Made by a program: the position numbers and the translations under genes
DNA from: a bacterium
Lineage (GTDB): Bacteria > Vulcanimicrobiota > JABDET01
Assembly (NCBI GenBank): GCA_021817145.1
Contig: JAKAVV010000010.1
Coordinates: 1 to 64,000 of the forward strand
Length of the DNA stretch: 64,000 nt
Direction: 5' to 3'
Notes under the pieces: model-generated
The model's input: the letters and a program-made list of their open reading frames with translations, nothing else
Told to the model about the DNA's origin: nothing
The model's database searches: none
In this document: positions 37,837 to 47,646 of the stretch, in pieces
How the letters are laid out: every line of letters starts with the position of its first letter
Position numbering within the stretch: the stretch's first letter is position 1

Positions 37837-39609
37837 ATGACATTGTCGCAGCAAGAAATTCCTAAAGGGGGAAGTTTTCTGCTTCAAGAAACTGAACCCA
37901 TCTCAGTTTTTACCCCTGAAGATTTTACCGAAGATCAAAAGTTAATTGCCCAAACCGCAAAAGATTTCATGGAACGGGAAGTCCTGCCGAAAGTAGAACA
38001 AATTGAAAGCCAGGATTGGGGAATAACCCTTGGATTGATTCGAAAAGCAGGTGAGCTTGGGCTTCTTTCCATTGATATCCCTGAACAGTATGGAGGGCTA
38101 GGGTTGGATAAAACCAGCTCTGTTCTGGTTTCTGAGAATATGGCAAGAGTTGGGTCGTTTGCTGTAACTCATGGAGGACATACAGGTATTGGAACTCTGC
38201 CTATTGTTTATTTCGGCACAGATGAACAAAAGAAAAAATTTCTACCTAAATTTGCGACAGGAGAATGGATCTCTTCGTATTCTTTGACTGAACCTGATTC
38301 GGGTTCTGACGCTCTTTCTATCAAAACAAAAGCCGCTTTATCTCCGGATGGGAAAACCTACCTTTTGAATGGTTCGAAATCATTTTTAACGAATGCGGGA
38401 ATTGCGGATGTTTATATCACTTTCGCAAAAATTGATGGAGAAAAAATGACGGGTTTCATTATTGAAAAAAAATTTCCTGGGATTCAATTGGGAAAAGAGG
38501 AAAAAAAGATGGGGATTAAGGGGTCTTCCACTCGAACTATGATTTTGGAAAATGTCCCTGTTCCTGTTGAAAATGTGCTGGGGGAGATCGGGAAAGGGCA
38601 CAAAATTGCGTTCAATATTTTAAACATGGGAAGATTTAAACTTGGAGCAGGGGTGATTGGAGGAGCTAAAAGCGTTATTACAGATTCAATTCAATATGCT
38701 AAACAAAGAAAACAGTTTCAAAAAGCGATTTCCGAATTTGGCATGATCAAAGAAAAGCTGGGTGAAATGGGAATCCAAGCTTTTGCTGGAGAAAGCATGG
38801 TGTATAGAACCGCAGGATTAATTGACCAGATGTCCGGTTTAATGGGGCTTGGAAAACCAGAATCTTCTCTTAGAAGTTTGGAAGAGTATGCTGTCGAGTG
38901 TTCGATTGTTAAAGTTGCCGCAACAGAGATTCTAAGTTTTGTGGTGGATCAAGCCGTTCAGATTTTTGGAGGATATGGATTTATGGAAGAGTATCCAGTA
39001 GCTCGACCTTATCGGGATTCAAGAATCAATCGAATTTTTGAAGGAACGAATGAAATCAATCGTTTGCTTATGGTGGGGATGCTTTTAAAAAGAGGAATGG
39101 AAGGGAAGATTCCTCTTATGCAAGCCGCTCAAAAAGCGGCAGATGAAATGACATCTGGGACTTTTTCTGAAGAGTCTTCAGATTTACTTGCTCATGAGAC
39201 ACAGCTGCTTCAAAATTTTAAGAAGCTGCTGCTTTTTTCCGCCAGCCTTGCCTTCCAAAAATATGGAACCCAACTGGAAGAAGAAGAGGAACTGATTGAA
39301 AGGTTAAGCAGCATGCTGATAGAGATCTATGCTGCAGAGAGTTTGCTTTTACGGGTTAAAAGAGGGATGGCAAAGTGGGGACATAAAGAGCCTCTTTACA
39401 CCGCTCTTGTCCAATCTTTTTTCAATGATTCTGTTTTTCGGATGGAAGCTTTAGGAAAGCAGATCTCTGCCGCTGTGTCAGAAGGGGATATGCTGCGAAT
39501 TTCCCTTTCCGCTCTGCGCAAATGGTTGAAACACAATCCCATTAACACCATTCCACTCAAAAGAAAGATTGCGGATGCTTTAATCGAAGCAGGCGGATAC
39601 TCTCTTTAA
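37837..39609 (+). CDS. Acyl-CoA dehydrogenase family protein
   Basis: YSLTEPDSGSDALSIKTKA, YAKQRKQFQKAISEFGMIKEKL, QIFGGYGFMEEYPVARPYRDSRINRIFEGTNEINRLLM. Confidence 0.95.
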   Translation: MTLSQQEIPKGGSFLLQETEPISVFTPEDFTEDQKLIAQTAKDFMEREVLPKVEQIESQDWGITLGLIRKAGELGLLSIDIPEQYGGLGLDKTSSVLVSENMARVGSFAVTHGGHTGIGTLPIVYFGTDEQKKKFLPKFATGEWISSYSLTEPDSGSDALSIKTKAALSPDGKTYLLNGSKSFLTNAGIADVYITFAKIDGEKMTGFIIEKKFPGIQLGKEEKKMGIKGSSTRTMILENVPVPVENVLGEIGKGHKIAFNILNMGRFKLGAGVIGGAKSVITDSIQYAKQRKQFQKAISEFGMIKEKLGEMGIQAFAGESMVYRTAGLIDQMSGLMGLGKPESSLRSLEEYAVECSIVKVAATEILSFVVDQAVQIFGGYGFMEEYPVARPYRDSRINRIFEGTNEINRLLMVGMLLKRGMEGKIPLMQAAQKAADEMTSGTFSEESSDLLAHETQLLQNFKKLLLFSASLAFQKYGTQLEEEEELIERLSSMLIEIYAAESLLLRVKRGMAKWGHKEPLYTALVQSFFNDSVFRMEALGKQISAAVSEGDMLRISLSALRKWLKHNPINTIPLKRKIADALIEAGGYSL

Positions 39610-39616
39610 AAAGTAA

Positions 39617-40615
39617 ATGCCGATTTATTTAGATCCCTGGAACCCTGAGTTTTCTTCTTCTCTTCAAGCTGAACAGCCTGAAGAGGGTTCTTCTCCTGAT
39701 ATTCGCTTAGATGTAGAATCTATTGAATGGAAAGCGGTAAAACCAGAACTTATCCCTGCTGATTTTATTTTTGTGGATGGGGTTAGACGAGTGGAGTCCA
39801 GAGTTATTTATCAAAACGGAAAGCTCTTCTATGGAGTTTTTGGCTCTGCCGCAGCAGGCGGGATTTGGATGAAAAAAGCTCAGTTGAACTTGACGCAGAA
39901 CAGTTTAGTAAAATCTCTTGTGCGGCGATACCTGATTACAGGTGGAGGAATTCTCCCTTTTGACCATGAGATTTCCATGAAGGGGTTAAACTTTCTTCCT
40001 GTTTCTATTCCTGATGAGGATCATGATTCTCCTGTCCAAAAACTTCAGCAGCTGATGAGAGATCAGGAAGGTGAAGTGATTCATGAGCTGGCAGAGAAGA
40101 ATTTAGACTCTCTTTTAATTGCGGATGGTCCTCTGCATTTTCCATGGGCAAAAAAGAATCCTGTTTTAGGGTATATTAAATCTTTCCATGAATGGTACCT
40201 GCCAGCTCCTTATCTGGGTCTATTAACAGAATTAAGGGTTTCAGAAAGGACTCCTATTTTTTTAATTTCCGGTCAAACTTCTCGATTTCCCGATCGGTTT
40301 TCATGGTTTGTCCGTTTGTCAAAACCAGGATCTGGAGATTCTCCTCTTTCAGGATTGGCAAGGCTGGAAACCTCTTGCGATTTTGGGCTTGAAAAAGCTC
40401 ATCTGCTGGCAAATTCATCCTGTCTGCTTTCTTTTTATGGAGCCAGCAGAGAAAGAGATCCTCGTTCACCTCAAAACCTTCTGCCAATCGGGATTCTGGA
40501 AGGGCAGTTAAAACATCTGCTGGGAGATTCAGGAATCGTAAAGAGATCGATTCATTCCTGGATCTTTATTTCGGCGCAGAAATCCCCATCTGCTGCCACA
40601 CATTCTGCCATTTAG
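39617..40615 (+). CDS. Conserved hypothetical protein, possible NurA-like nuclease family
   Basis: FIFVDGVRRVESRVI, LLIADGPLHFPWAKKNPVLGYIKSFHEWYLP, RDPRSPQNLLPIGILEGQLKHLLGD; family recalled by pattern only. Confidence 0.5.
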   Translation: MPIYLDPWNPEFSSSLQAEQPEEGSSPDIRLDVESIEWKAVKPELIPADFIFVDGVRRVESRVIYQNGKLFYGVFGSAAAGGIWMKKAQLNLTQNSLVKSLVRRYLITGGGILPFDHEISMKGLNFLPVSIPDEDHDSPVQKLQQLMRDQEGEVIHELAEKNLDSLLIADGPLHFPWAKKNPVLGYIKSFHEWYLPAPYLGLLTELRVSERTPIFLISGQTSRFPDRFSWFVRLSKPGSGDSPLSGLARLETSCDFGLEKAHLLANSSCLLSFYGASRERDPRSPQNLLPIGILEGQLKHLLGDSGIVKRSIHSWIFISAQKSPSAATHSAI

Positions 40616-41732
40616 CAGCTCCTGGCATACTGACATAAGGATCTCCGTTTGCTGGCAGAACCAACTGCCCCTTCGAATTTTGGGCATATTTTGTTAAAAG
40701 ATTAACCATTGCTTTAAAGGCGCTTTGTCCTGTCATTCCCTTGCTTCCTCCGCCTGCTAAAGCCGCCACCTTTTTAGCAAGCGCAGGATTTTGCTGGGCG
40801 AGAGAGGCATAAGTGTCTCCAAGGGTATCAGAACCTGCCTGCCAGATCTGTTTCATTGAGAGGCCAAGATAAGAATTCAAGAATCTTAAGAACATAACAC
40901 CACATCCATTTCCTCTTGTGCTCTGGTCAGTCATTGAATTGTCATTGACATAATCAGTATGTCCTTTGCTCCACCAGTACTGAGATACTCCGTTATTGAA
41001 TCCTGAAACCTGATCAATTGGGGAGTTTACCTGGCTTCCAATTAAAAACGCCATGAGTCTGCTCATGGCTTCTCCATTGGTGTTTCCGCAAGCCCATCCT
41101 CCATTTGCTGTTCGATTCGGATGAGCATCATTCCAGAAGGCTTCATAAGATTCCGTTAATTCAGCAGCAAACAAAGCAGGAGCTAAATATCCGCCGGCTC
41201 CTGAAGCAGCCCCTTGTACCGCTGCTTTTGCTGTTTTTCCCGCTGCAGCCAGATAGGATCCATTATTTTTTAAACTGTCCAGAACGAATTCAGTATCATG
41301 ACATCCAAAATGATAAGCTCCATAAGCTCCCTGGGAACCCCCTCCTGACACATAAACAGGATAAGGTTTGTAAGGGTTTCCAGTGTTCGGGTTATTTTGA
41401 TTTCTTGGGATTTTAACTCCAGAAACCTGTGAAAGAATAGAATCAATTAAAGCTCCTGACTGCAGCAGCTGCAGAGCTGCCGGTTTTGCGTCCCCATTGG
41501 GACCATTTGGGTTATAGTACACGTCTGCAATCGGGCTGCCTGCGGCATTTGTGATTGTTCCAGCTGAAGCCGCCCCTGATGGAGGCACATTCCCAGGAGT
41601 CTGCGGAAGAGAAACTTGCTTAAGCGCTTTTTGGAGAGCTGACCCTTTTAATCCGATAAATTTGCTGTTAATAGGTGAAAAAGTCCCCATTCCACAGCTG
41701 CTTCCAGAATTCTTTACTGCTTCCATAACCAT
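40566..41732 (-). CDS. Hypothetical protein
   Basis: 388-aa ORF with SD GGAGG; no recognised domain; tail overlaps the converging ORF by 50 nt. Confidence 0.6.
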   Translation of the reverse strand: MVMEAVKNSGSSCGMGTFSPINSKFIGLKGSALQKALKQVSLPQTPGNVPPSGAASAGTITNAAGSPIADVYYNPNGPNGDAKPAALQLLQSGALIDSILSQVSGVKIPRNQNNPNTGNPYKPYPVYVSGGGSQGAYGAYHFGCHDTEFVLDSLKNNGSYLAAAGKTAKAAVQGAASGAGGYLAPALFAAELTESYEAFWNDAHPNRTANGGWACGNTNGEAMSRLMAFLIGSQVNSPIDQVSGFNNGVSQYWWSKGHTDYVNDNSMTDQSTRGNGCGVMFLRFLNSYLGLSMKQIWQAGSDTLGDTYASLAQQNPALAKKVAALAGGGSKGMTGQSAFKAMVNLLTKYAQNSKGQLVLPANGDPYVSMPGAAKWQNVWQQMGISAPK

Positions 41733-41839
41733 GACCTCCTTTTACACAACCCTCTTAAGTATAGAATACCGCATTTTACCTCAACTGGCTAGTGGGAAAT
41801 TGTGAACGTATTATTACCTGTTCTACAGATGTGAAAGGG

Positions 41840-42361
41840 TTAAGAGTTTTCTTTGGGTTTGTTTATTGGCGCGTTCTGAGAGGAGTCCTGTGGAAGGTTC
41901 AGATGGTTTAAAATTTTTAAAATCAGTTCGTTTTGATATTCCAGGTGATGCAAAATCAATTCGACTTCTTGTTCCGCTTTTTTGTTGACTTCGAAATCCG
42001 CTTCAGCTCTCTGCTCTGCATGCCTGCCCTGCAGGTTTTGTCCCAGCATGATTAAAGGCATCAAAAATAACTGAATCATATTGGACATGAAAAGCCAGAG
42101 AACAAATCCTGGATAAGGATCAAATCTTAATGGTTCTGGACCCAGAGTATTCCAGGCAAGCCACAATATTGTCCAGATAAAAACGATGAGGAAAAAGCCC
42201 ATTGTTCCGATATGCTCTGTGATCCAGACAGCCAGCTTTTCAAGGTTGGATAAGCTTTTTTCATATTCTTCATTGACGTTTCTGATGGCTTTTCTCTGGC
42301 TTTTAAATTCTTTTAGAGACAGAGGCTGCCAGTGATTACTCTGAACTGAATTTGTAGGCAT
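41840..42361 (-). CDS. DUF1003 family membrane protein
   Basis: LAVWITEHIGTMGFFLIVFIWTILWLAWN...PYPGFVLWLFMSNMIQLFLMPLIMLGQNLQGRHAEQRAEADFEVN. Confidence 0.9.
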   Translation of the reverse strand: MPTNSVQSNHWQPLSLKEFKSQRKAIRNVNEEYEKSLSNLEKLAVWITEHIGTMGFFLIVFIWTILWLAWNTLGPEPLRFDPYPGFVLWLFMSNMIQLFLMPLIMLGQNLQGRHAEQRAEADFEVNKKAEQEVELILHHLEYQNELILKILNHLNLPQDSSQNAPINKPKENS

Positions 42362-42430
42362 CGCCGACTACCATCCTTTCTGTTTCTTTATGTGGATTCT
42401 AACTAGTGGTTAGGAAGACCTCCCACTTCA

Positions 42431-44503
42431 CTACGTATTCGTGTATTTGGGATAAGGATGACGCGCTTGAAGGATCGCATCCAATTTTTGATCTGCCATC
42501 AGTAGAGAAGGATCTTCTTTCTCTCTCAAGATTTTTTTTAACTCCAGGAGCTCATCTCGATAAGCAGCCGCTTTTTCAAATTCCAGATTTCTGGCTGCTT
42601 CTTTCATTACGGATTCTATTTCGCCAATCATGTTTAAAATTTGCTCGCTTTCCAGCTTTTCTTTGTTTTGCGTTTTATAGACAGTTTTCGTTTCTTTTAA
42701 TTGAATCACTTCCAGGATATCTTTTACGCTTTTGCGAATCGTTTCTGGAGTGATTCCATGCTCCTTATTATAAGCGATCTGGATTTTTCTCCTCCGTTCG
42801 GTTTCTTGCAGAGCTTTTTGAATCGAGTTTGTCATTTGATCCGCGTATAAAATCACTTGACCTGAAACATTTCGAGCAGCTCTTCCCATGGTTTGAATCA
42901 AAGTTGTTTCAGAGCGCAGAAACCCTTCTTTGTCAGCATCTAAAATGGCCACAAGGCTGACTTCTGGAAGATCAAGCCCTTCCCTGAGGAGATTGATTCC
43001 AACCAGACAGTCAAATTCCCCTAGACGCAGATCCCTTAAGATTTGTATTCTATCCAGAGTTTCGATTTCTGAATGAAGATATCGCACCTTTAATCCTATC
43101 CCAATCAGATAATCTGTCAGATCTTCAGCCATTTTTTTCGTCAGGGTGGTTACCAGGGTTCTTTCTTTTTTGGCGACCCGATTTTTAATTTCTCCGATTA
43201 AATCGTCAATTTGTCCATGAGTAGGGCGAATGACAACTTCAGGGTCAATTAATCCTGTAGGACGTACGATCTGCTCCACAACCTGCCGCGAGTGTTTTAA
43301 TTCGAATTTTCCAGGAGTTGCTGTCACATAAACTGCCTGGTGAATTTTCGCGTAAAATTCATCCCATTTCAAAGGCCGATTATCCAGAGCTGAAGGAAGG
43401 CGAAATCCGTTTTCAATCAGAGTCCGTTTTCTAGCCTGATCCCCTTCATACATTCCACCCAATTGCGGGATGGTTACATGAGATTCATCAATAAAGATCA
43501 AAAAGTTTTTAGGAAAATAATCAATCAAAGTATAAGGAGGTTCCCCCTGGTTTCTGAGAGATAAGTGCCGCGAGTAATTTTCAATTCCGCTGCAGTATCC
43601 GATTTCTCTCAGCATTTCCAGATCGTATTTCGTACGTTTCTCAAGTCGTTCCGCTTCCAGCAGCTTCCCCTCTTTTCTGAATTTTTTTAATTGTTCTTCC
43701 AGTTCTTCTTCAATTCGTTTGAGAGCAAGGTTCGCTTTTTCTTCAGGGGTAATCCAGTGCTTAGCGGGATAAATGACAATGTCATTTCGTTTTTCCAGAA
43801 TTTTCCCTGTGATGGGATCTAGAATCAGAATGTTTTCAATGGTATCATCAAACAAACTGATTCGAATGATAATTTCCAGGTCTGCGGGGGAGATCTCGAT
43901 CAAATCCCCTTTTACTCTGAATTTTCCTCTGGACAGTTCTGTGTCATTTCTTCCAAACTGCATTCTAACCAGCTGCTTGATGATCTGAGCTCGGTTTATT
44001 TTGCTGGTTTTTTCTAAATAAATCGTCATGTCCAGATAATCCTGGGGATTTCCGATTCCATAAATACAGGAAACGCTTGCCACAACAAGAGTGTCAGCCC
44101 TCCGTAAAATCGCCTGTGTGGCAGAATGTCTTAATCGATCGATTTCATCATTGATGGATGCGTCTTTTTCAATATAGGTGTCGGTTTGAGGAATATAGGC
44201 TTCAGGTTGATAATAGTCATAGTAACTGACAAAGTATTCGACCGCATTTTCCGGAAAAAATTCTCTGAACTCTGAGCACAGCTGCGCAGCCAGTGTTTTA
44301 TTGTGGGAAATAACAAGGGCAGGTCTTTGAACTTCAGCAATCACAGATGCCATAGTAAAAGTTTTTCCTGAACCAGTGACCCCGAGCAGGGTTTGCTCCT
44401 GATAATCTTTATTAATTCCATCAATCAACTGCCGAATAGCTTTCGGCTGATCTCCACGAGGAGCAAAAGGGGCTTTTAATTTAAACTGTTTCACTGTGAT
44501 CAA
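42431..44503 (-). CDS. uvrB: Excinuclease ABC subunit B
   Basis: [44 protein letters not shown]-terminal UVR motif. Confidence 0.98.
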   Translation of the reverse strand: MITVKQFKLKAPFAPRGDQPKAIRQLIDGINKDYQEQTLLGVTGSGKTFTMASVIAEVQRPALVISHNKTLAAQLCSEFREFFPENAVEYFVSYYDYYQPEAYIPQTDTYIEKDASINDEIDRLRHSATQAILRRADTLVVASVSCIYGIGNPQDYLDMTIYLEKTSKINRAQIIKQLVRMQFGRNDTELSRGKFRVKGDLIEISPADLEIIIRISLFDDTIENILILDPITGKILEKRNDIVIYPAKHWITPEEKANLALKRIEEELEEQLKKFRKEGKLLEAERLEKRTKYDLEMLREIGYCSGIENYSRHLSLRNQGEPPYTLIDYFPKNFLIFIDESHVTIPQLGGMYEGDQARKRTLIENGFRLPSALDNRPLKWDEFYAKIHQAVYVTATPGKFELKHSRQVVEQIVRPTGLIDPEVVIRPTHGQIDDLIGEIKNRVAKKERTLVTTLTKKMAEDLTDYLIGIGLKVRYLHSEIETLDRIQILRDLRLGEFDCLVGINLLREGLDLPEVSLVAILDADKEGFLRSETTLIQTMGRAARNVSGQVILYADQMTNSIQKALQETERRRKIQIAYNKEHGITPETIRKSVKDILEVIQLKETKTVYKTQNKEKLESEQILNMIGEIESVMKEAARNLEFEKAAAYRDELLELKKILREKEDPSLLMADQKLDAILQARHPYPKYTNT

Positions 44504-44622
44504 TTTTTAAAATAGATAGAGATAATATTCTCCTTTTCGCTCCTGGTTTAATCTTTTCCCCTCTTTTTCGCAGGAATTAATTTTGTTTAAACGAAACAAA
44601 ATTTGTTGGAAATTGATATCTA

Positions 44623-45744
44623 ATGGCTGATTTACTGCTGGATCTTCTGAAGTTGATGTCGAAGCAAGGAGCTTCTGATTTGTATTTAAAAGTAGGAAGC
44701 TCTCCCATGCTCCGCATCGAAGGGGAAATGGTGTCAGTAAAAGTGGATAAATTGACACCGGATCAAACCCAGGGAATAGCCAATGAATTAATGAATGAAA
44801 TTCAAAAAGTAAAATTTGTAAGGAATCCTGAAATCAATCTGATCCACAGTGTTCCCGGCACAGGTAGATTCAGAGTCAATATTTATAAGCAGAGAGGAAG
44901 TGTGGGGATGGTTTTTCGCCAGGTAAAAGAAGAGATTCAAACCCTGGATGAATTAGGGCTTCCTCATATTTTAAAAGAGCTTGCTTTAACCCCTAGAGGA
45001 TTGATTTTGATAACAGGCCCCTCAGGCTCTGGGAAGTCCACCACTCTGGCCGCCATGATTGACTGGATTAATGAGCAAAAAGCAGGGCATATTATTACCA
45101 TTGAAGATCCGATTGAATTTCTGCATCGAGACAAAAATTGCATTATCAGTCAGAGAGAGATTGAATCCGACACGAACAGTTTCAGCGATGCTTTAAAAAA
45201 TGTGGTTCGCCAGTCTCCTGATGTCATTTTAATTGGAGAGATGAGAGATAGAGAATCGGTTTCATCTTCTGTTTTTTTCGCTGAAACAGGCCACCTTGTT
45301 TTAAGTTCTCTCCATTCAATAAACGCCAATCAAGCCCTTGAGAGGATCATTAATTTTTTCCCTCCTGACGTCCATCGCGAACTTTTTGTTCAACTGTCTT
45401 TAAATATGAGGGGGATTGTTGGGCAGCGTCTTCTTCCTCGTCAAGATGGAAAAGGGAGAATCCCTGCAGTAGAAGTTTTATTGAATAATGCTCGATTTCG
45501 CGAACTTTTAAAGGTCGGAGATCTGGGAACCATTAAAAGAGAAATAGATATGTTTCAAAATGACGGAATGCAGAGTTTCGATTCTTCCATTCTGCAGTTG
45601 TATCAAAAAAAATTAATTTCGCAGGAGACCGCTCTATCTCATGCGGACAGCCCCAATGATTTAAGATTGAAGATTAAAATGATGCCTCCTAGAGATTCAA
45701 CCGTTGAAATTAGGGCTGCTTCTTCAGAAGGGACGGCTCGATGA
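44623..45744 (+). CDS. PilT/PilU-like type IV pilus retraction ATPase
   Basis: ASDLYLKVGSSP, LITGPSGSGKSTTLAAMIDWIN, IEDPIEFLH, HLVLSSLHSINANQALERIINFFP. Confidence 0.93.
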   Translation: MADLLLDLLKLMSKQGASDLYLKVGSSPMLRIEGEMVSVKVDKLTPDQTQGIANELMNEIQKVKFVRNPEINLIHSVPGTGRFRVNIYKQRGSVGMVFRQVKEEIQTLDELGLPHILKELALTPRGLILITGPSGSGKSTTLAAMIDWINEQKAGHIITIEDPIEFLHRDKNCIISQREIESDTNSFSDALKNVVRQSPDVILIGEMRDRESVSSSVFFAETGHLVLSSLHSINANQALERIINFFPPDVHRELFVQLSLNMRGIVGQRLLPRQDGKGRIPAVEVLLNNARFRELLKVGDLGTIKREIDMFQNDGMQSFDSSILQLYQKKLISQETALSHADSPNDLRLKIKMMPPRDSTVEIRAASSEGTAR

Positions 45745-46031
45745 CTTATGTGATTGCCGAACCCTGCATTGGTGAAAAAAATACGGCTTGTGTTGATGTC
45801 TGCCCTGTTAACTGCATTCACTCAGATGGCAAACCTCAATATTACATTGATCCCTTTGTATGCATCAACTGCGGGGCTTGCGCCCCTGCCTGTCCTGTCA
45901 ATGCTATTTTCCCTTTACACAAACTTCCTAAAAAATGGAAGCAGTATGGGGAGATCAATAAGGCTTTTTATCTGGCTCGCGATTCAGAAGGAGTTTTTGC
46001 TGCTGAAACAAATATTTCATCCGTGTCTTGA
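45741..46031 (+). CDS. Ferredoxin, two Fe-S cluster motifs
   Basis: MTYVIAEPCIGEKNTACVDVCPVNCIH...FVCINCGACAPACPVNAIF. Confidence 0.93.
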   Translation: MTYVIAEPCIGEKNTACVDVCPVNCIHSDGKPQYYIDPFVCINCGACAPACPVNAIFPLHKLPKKWKQYGEINKAFYLARDSEGVFAAETNISSVS

Positions 46032-46055
46032 CGAATTTAAAATTTCTGGTATAAT
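46028..46055 (+). promoter_or_regulatory. Sigma70-like promoter TTGACG-N16-TATAAT
   Basis: Direct reading; -35 overlaps the ferredoxin stop codon. Confidence 0.6.
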
Positions 46056-46072
46056 AGGGGGGTGAGGGAGAA

Positions 46073-46687
46073 GTGGGAAAAAACGAAACCTTAAATTGCC
46101 CAGCATGTAAAACAGAAGCCCTTCAGGCATTTAAAGCCGGATCTGTTACAATTGAAAAGTGCCCTAAATGTTCGGGCTTGTGGTTTGATGGAGATGAGTT
46201 GGGACAGGTTGAAGATTTTCCTGATACAGAATTAACCAGCGATTTTCAAGATCAGTTAGAAAATAGCTCTGTTGCCAGCGCTTCTGAAGCTCAATCTGAT
46301 GTAAAGCCTCAGGAAATGCTCTGTCCTTTCTGCCAGAAACCAATGCTCAGATATCAGTATGATTTAAGTTCTGGAGTCTGGATTCATGGATGCCCAGATG
46401 GGGATGGAATCTGGCTGGATAAAGGAGAAGTTTTAAAAGTCCATCAACATTTACAGAATGCAGCGAAAGATCTTCCTCCGGAAAAAATGAAGGCTCTTAT
46501 GTCACAGTTAAAACAAATTCAGCAAGACGAGCAGAGAAAAGAGGATGAAGCAGTTACTTCTCTATTTGGTCATCATCAAGGAGCTGGGACTCCTGTTTGG
46601 CATTTAATGGATGGGATTTGTCTTTTCGCGTATCACGCGATTAATAAAGTAGGGGAGGAGGTGGAAAAACTCGAAGAAAAAATGTAA
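46073..46687 (+). CDS. TFIIB-type zinc-ribbon domain protein
   Basis: LNCPACKTEALQAFKAGSVTIEKCPKCSGLWFDGDELGQV and a second CPFCQKPM...GCPDGDGIWLDKGE unit. Confidence 0.82.
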   Translation: MGKNETLNCPACKTEALQAFKAGSVTIEKCPKCSGLWFDGDELGQVEDFPDTELTSDFQDQLENSSVASASEAQSDVKPQEMLCPFCQKPMLRYQYDLSSGVWIHGCPDGDGIWLDKGEVLKVHQHLQNAAKDLPPEKMKALMSQLKQIQQDEQRKEDEAVTSLFGHHQGAGTPVWHLMDGICLFAYHAINKVGEEVEKLEEKM

Positions 46688-46695
46688 TGCTGCTG

Positions 46696-46769
46696 TGTTG
46701 GCTGGACTGCGGATGCAGGGGCCAACAACCTGCGGAATGAACGAAGCAGGTTAAATCATTGGCCCTTTT
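46696..46769 (+). ncRNA. Candidate cis-regulatory leader with two mutually exclusive hairpins
   Basis: TGTTGGC(46696)/GCCAACA(46721) competes with GGGCCAA(46719)/TTGGCCC(46759), which also contains AACCTGC/GCAGGTT and ends in TTTT. Confidence 0.4.
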
Positions 46770-46863
46770 CAGTGTGAGCCTCTACATAAGATTCTTTTTG
46801 GTAATGATGAAGAAGATTTTTATGTGAAGCGCCTCCTTGAGAAGGACTTAAGGGGGGATTAAT

Positions 46864-47604
46864 ACGGTAAGAGGATTGTACTCTGCAGCCAGCGGTATGA
46901 TTGCTCAGATGATTCGCACCAATACCATTGCTGATGATCTGGCTAATGTTGACACAACTGGATTTAAAAAACAGGTTTCTATTTTTCGATCCAGCAAGCT
47001 GACACCGATTTATAGAGTCACAGGGGAATCAGGGCCTTTTATTGGGAGCATGGCAAGTGGAACTCGCTTTGTCCAAAACGAGACAAATTTTTCTCAGGGG
47101 TCTCTTCAGGAAACCAATAATCCACTGGATCTGGCAATTGAAGGTCCAGATTTTTTTTCTGTGAAGACTCCGGGGGGGGATTTTTACACTCGTAATGGAG
47201 CTTTTTTTCTAAATTCAAAAGGGGAGCTTGTAACCCAGAATGGGTATCCCGTTTTAGATATTCACAAGCACAATATTGTTCTTGGTCCTGGAACTGTGCA
47301 GATCGATCAGAACGGAACGATTGCTGTTAATGGCACACCAGTCAGCCAAATTCAGTTAGTCACCCTTCCTCAGACCCAGCAGATTTATAAAATGAGCGAT
47401 AATTTATATCGCTATACAGGAACAACAGGCAAACAACAAGGAACTGTTCGTCAGGGATTTTTAGAAAGTTCTAATGTGAATGCCATTAAGGAGCTGGTGA
47501 AATTGATTCAAGCAGAAAGAACTTATGATGCCAGTTCCAAGGCAGTAACAGAAGAAGACAATGCTCTTAAACTGGCAGTAACGAATGTTGGGACAGGACA
47601 ATGA
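46864..47604 (+). CDS. flgF: Flagellar basal-body rod protein FlgF (apparent ACG start; ORF track starts at TTG 46876)
   Basis: (T)VRGLYSAASGMIAQMIRTNTIADDLANVDTTGFKKQ; FlgF/FlgG C-terminal SNVNAIKELVKLIQAERTYDASSKAV. Confidence 0.9.
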   Translation, partial: TVRGLYSAASGMIAQMIRTNTIADDLANVDTTGFKKQVSIFRSSKLTPIYRVTGESGPFIGSMASGTRFVQNETNFSQGSLQETNNPLDLAIEGPDFFSVKTPGGDFYTRNGAFFLNSKGELVTQNGYPVLDIHKHNIVLGPGTVQIDQNGTIAVNGTPVSQIQLVTLPQTQQIYKMSDNLYRYTGTTGKQQGTVRQGFLESSNVNAIKELVKLIQAERTYDASSKAVTEEDNALKLAVTNVGTGQ

Positions 47605-47646
47605 TAATCGGGGTTGTTATCTTAAATAAGGAGGTACAAGAATAAA

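Noticed and set aside
46700-46720. Sigma54 -24/-12 promoter (TTGGC...GC) before flgF
   Set aside because: GG to GC spacing does not match the 10-nt requirement
46696-46769. Possible SRP (4.5S) RNA because of GGAATGAACGAAGCAGG
   Set aside because: Lacks the conserved GGTCCGGAAGGAAGCAGCC-type domain IV motif; kept only as a generic structured leader
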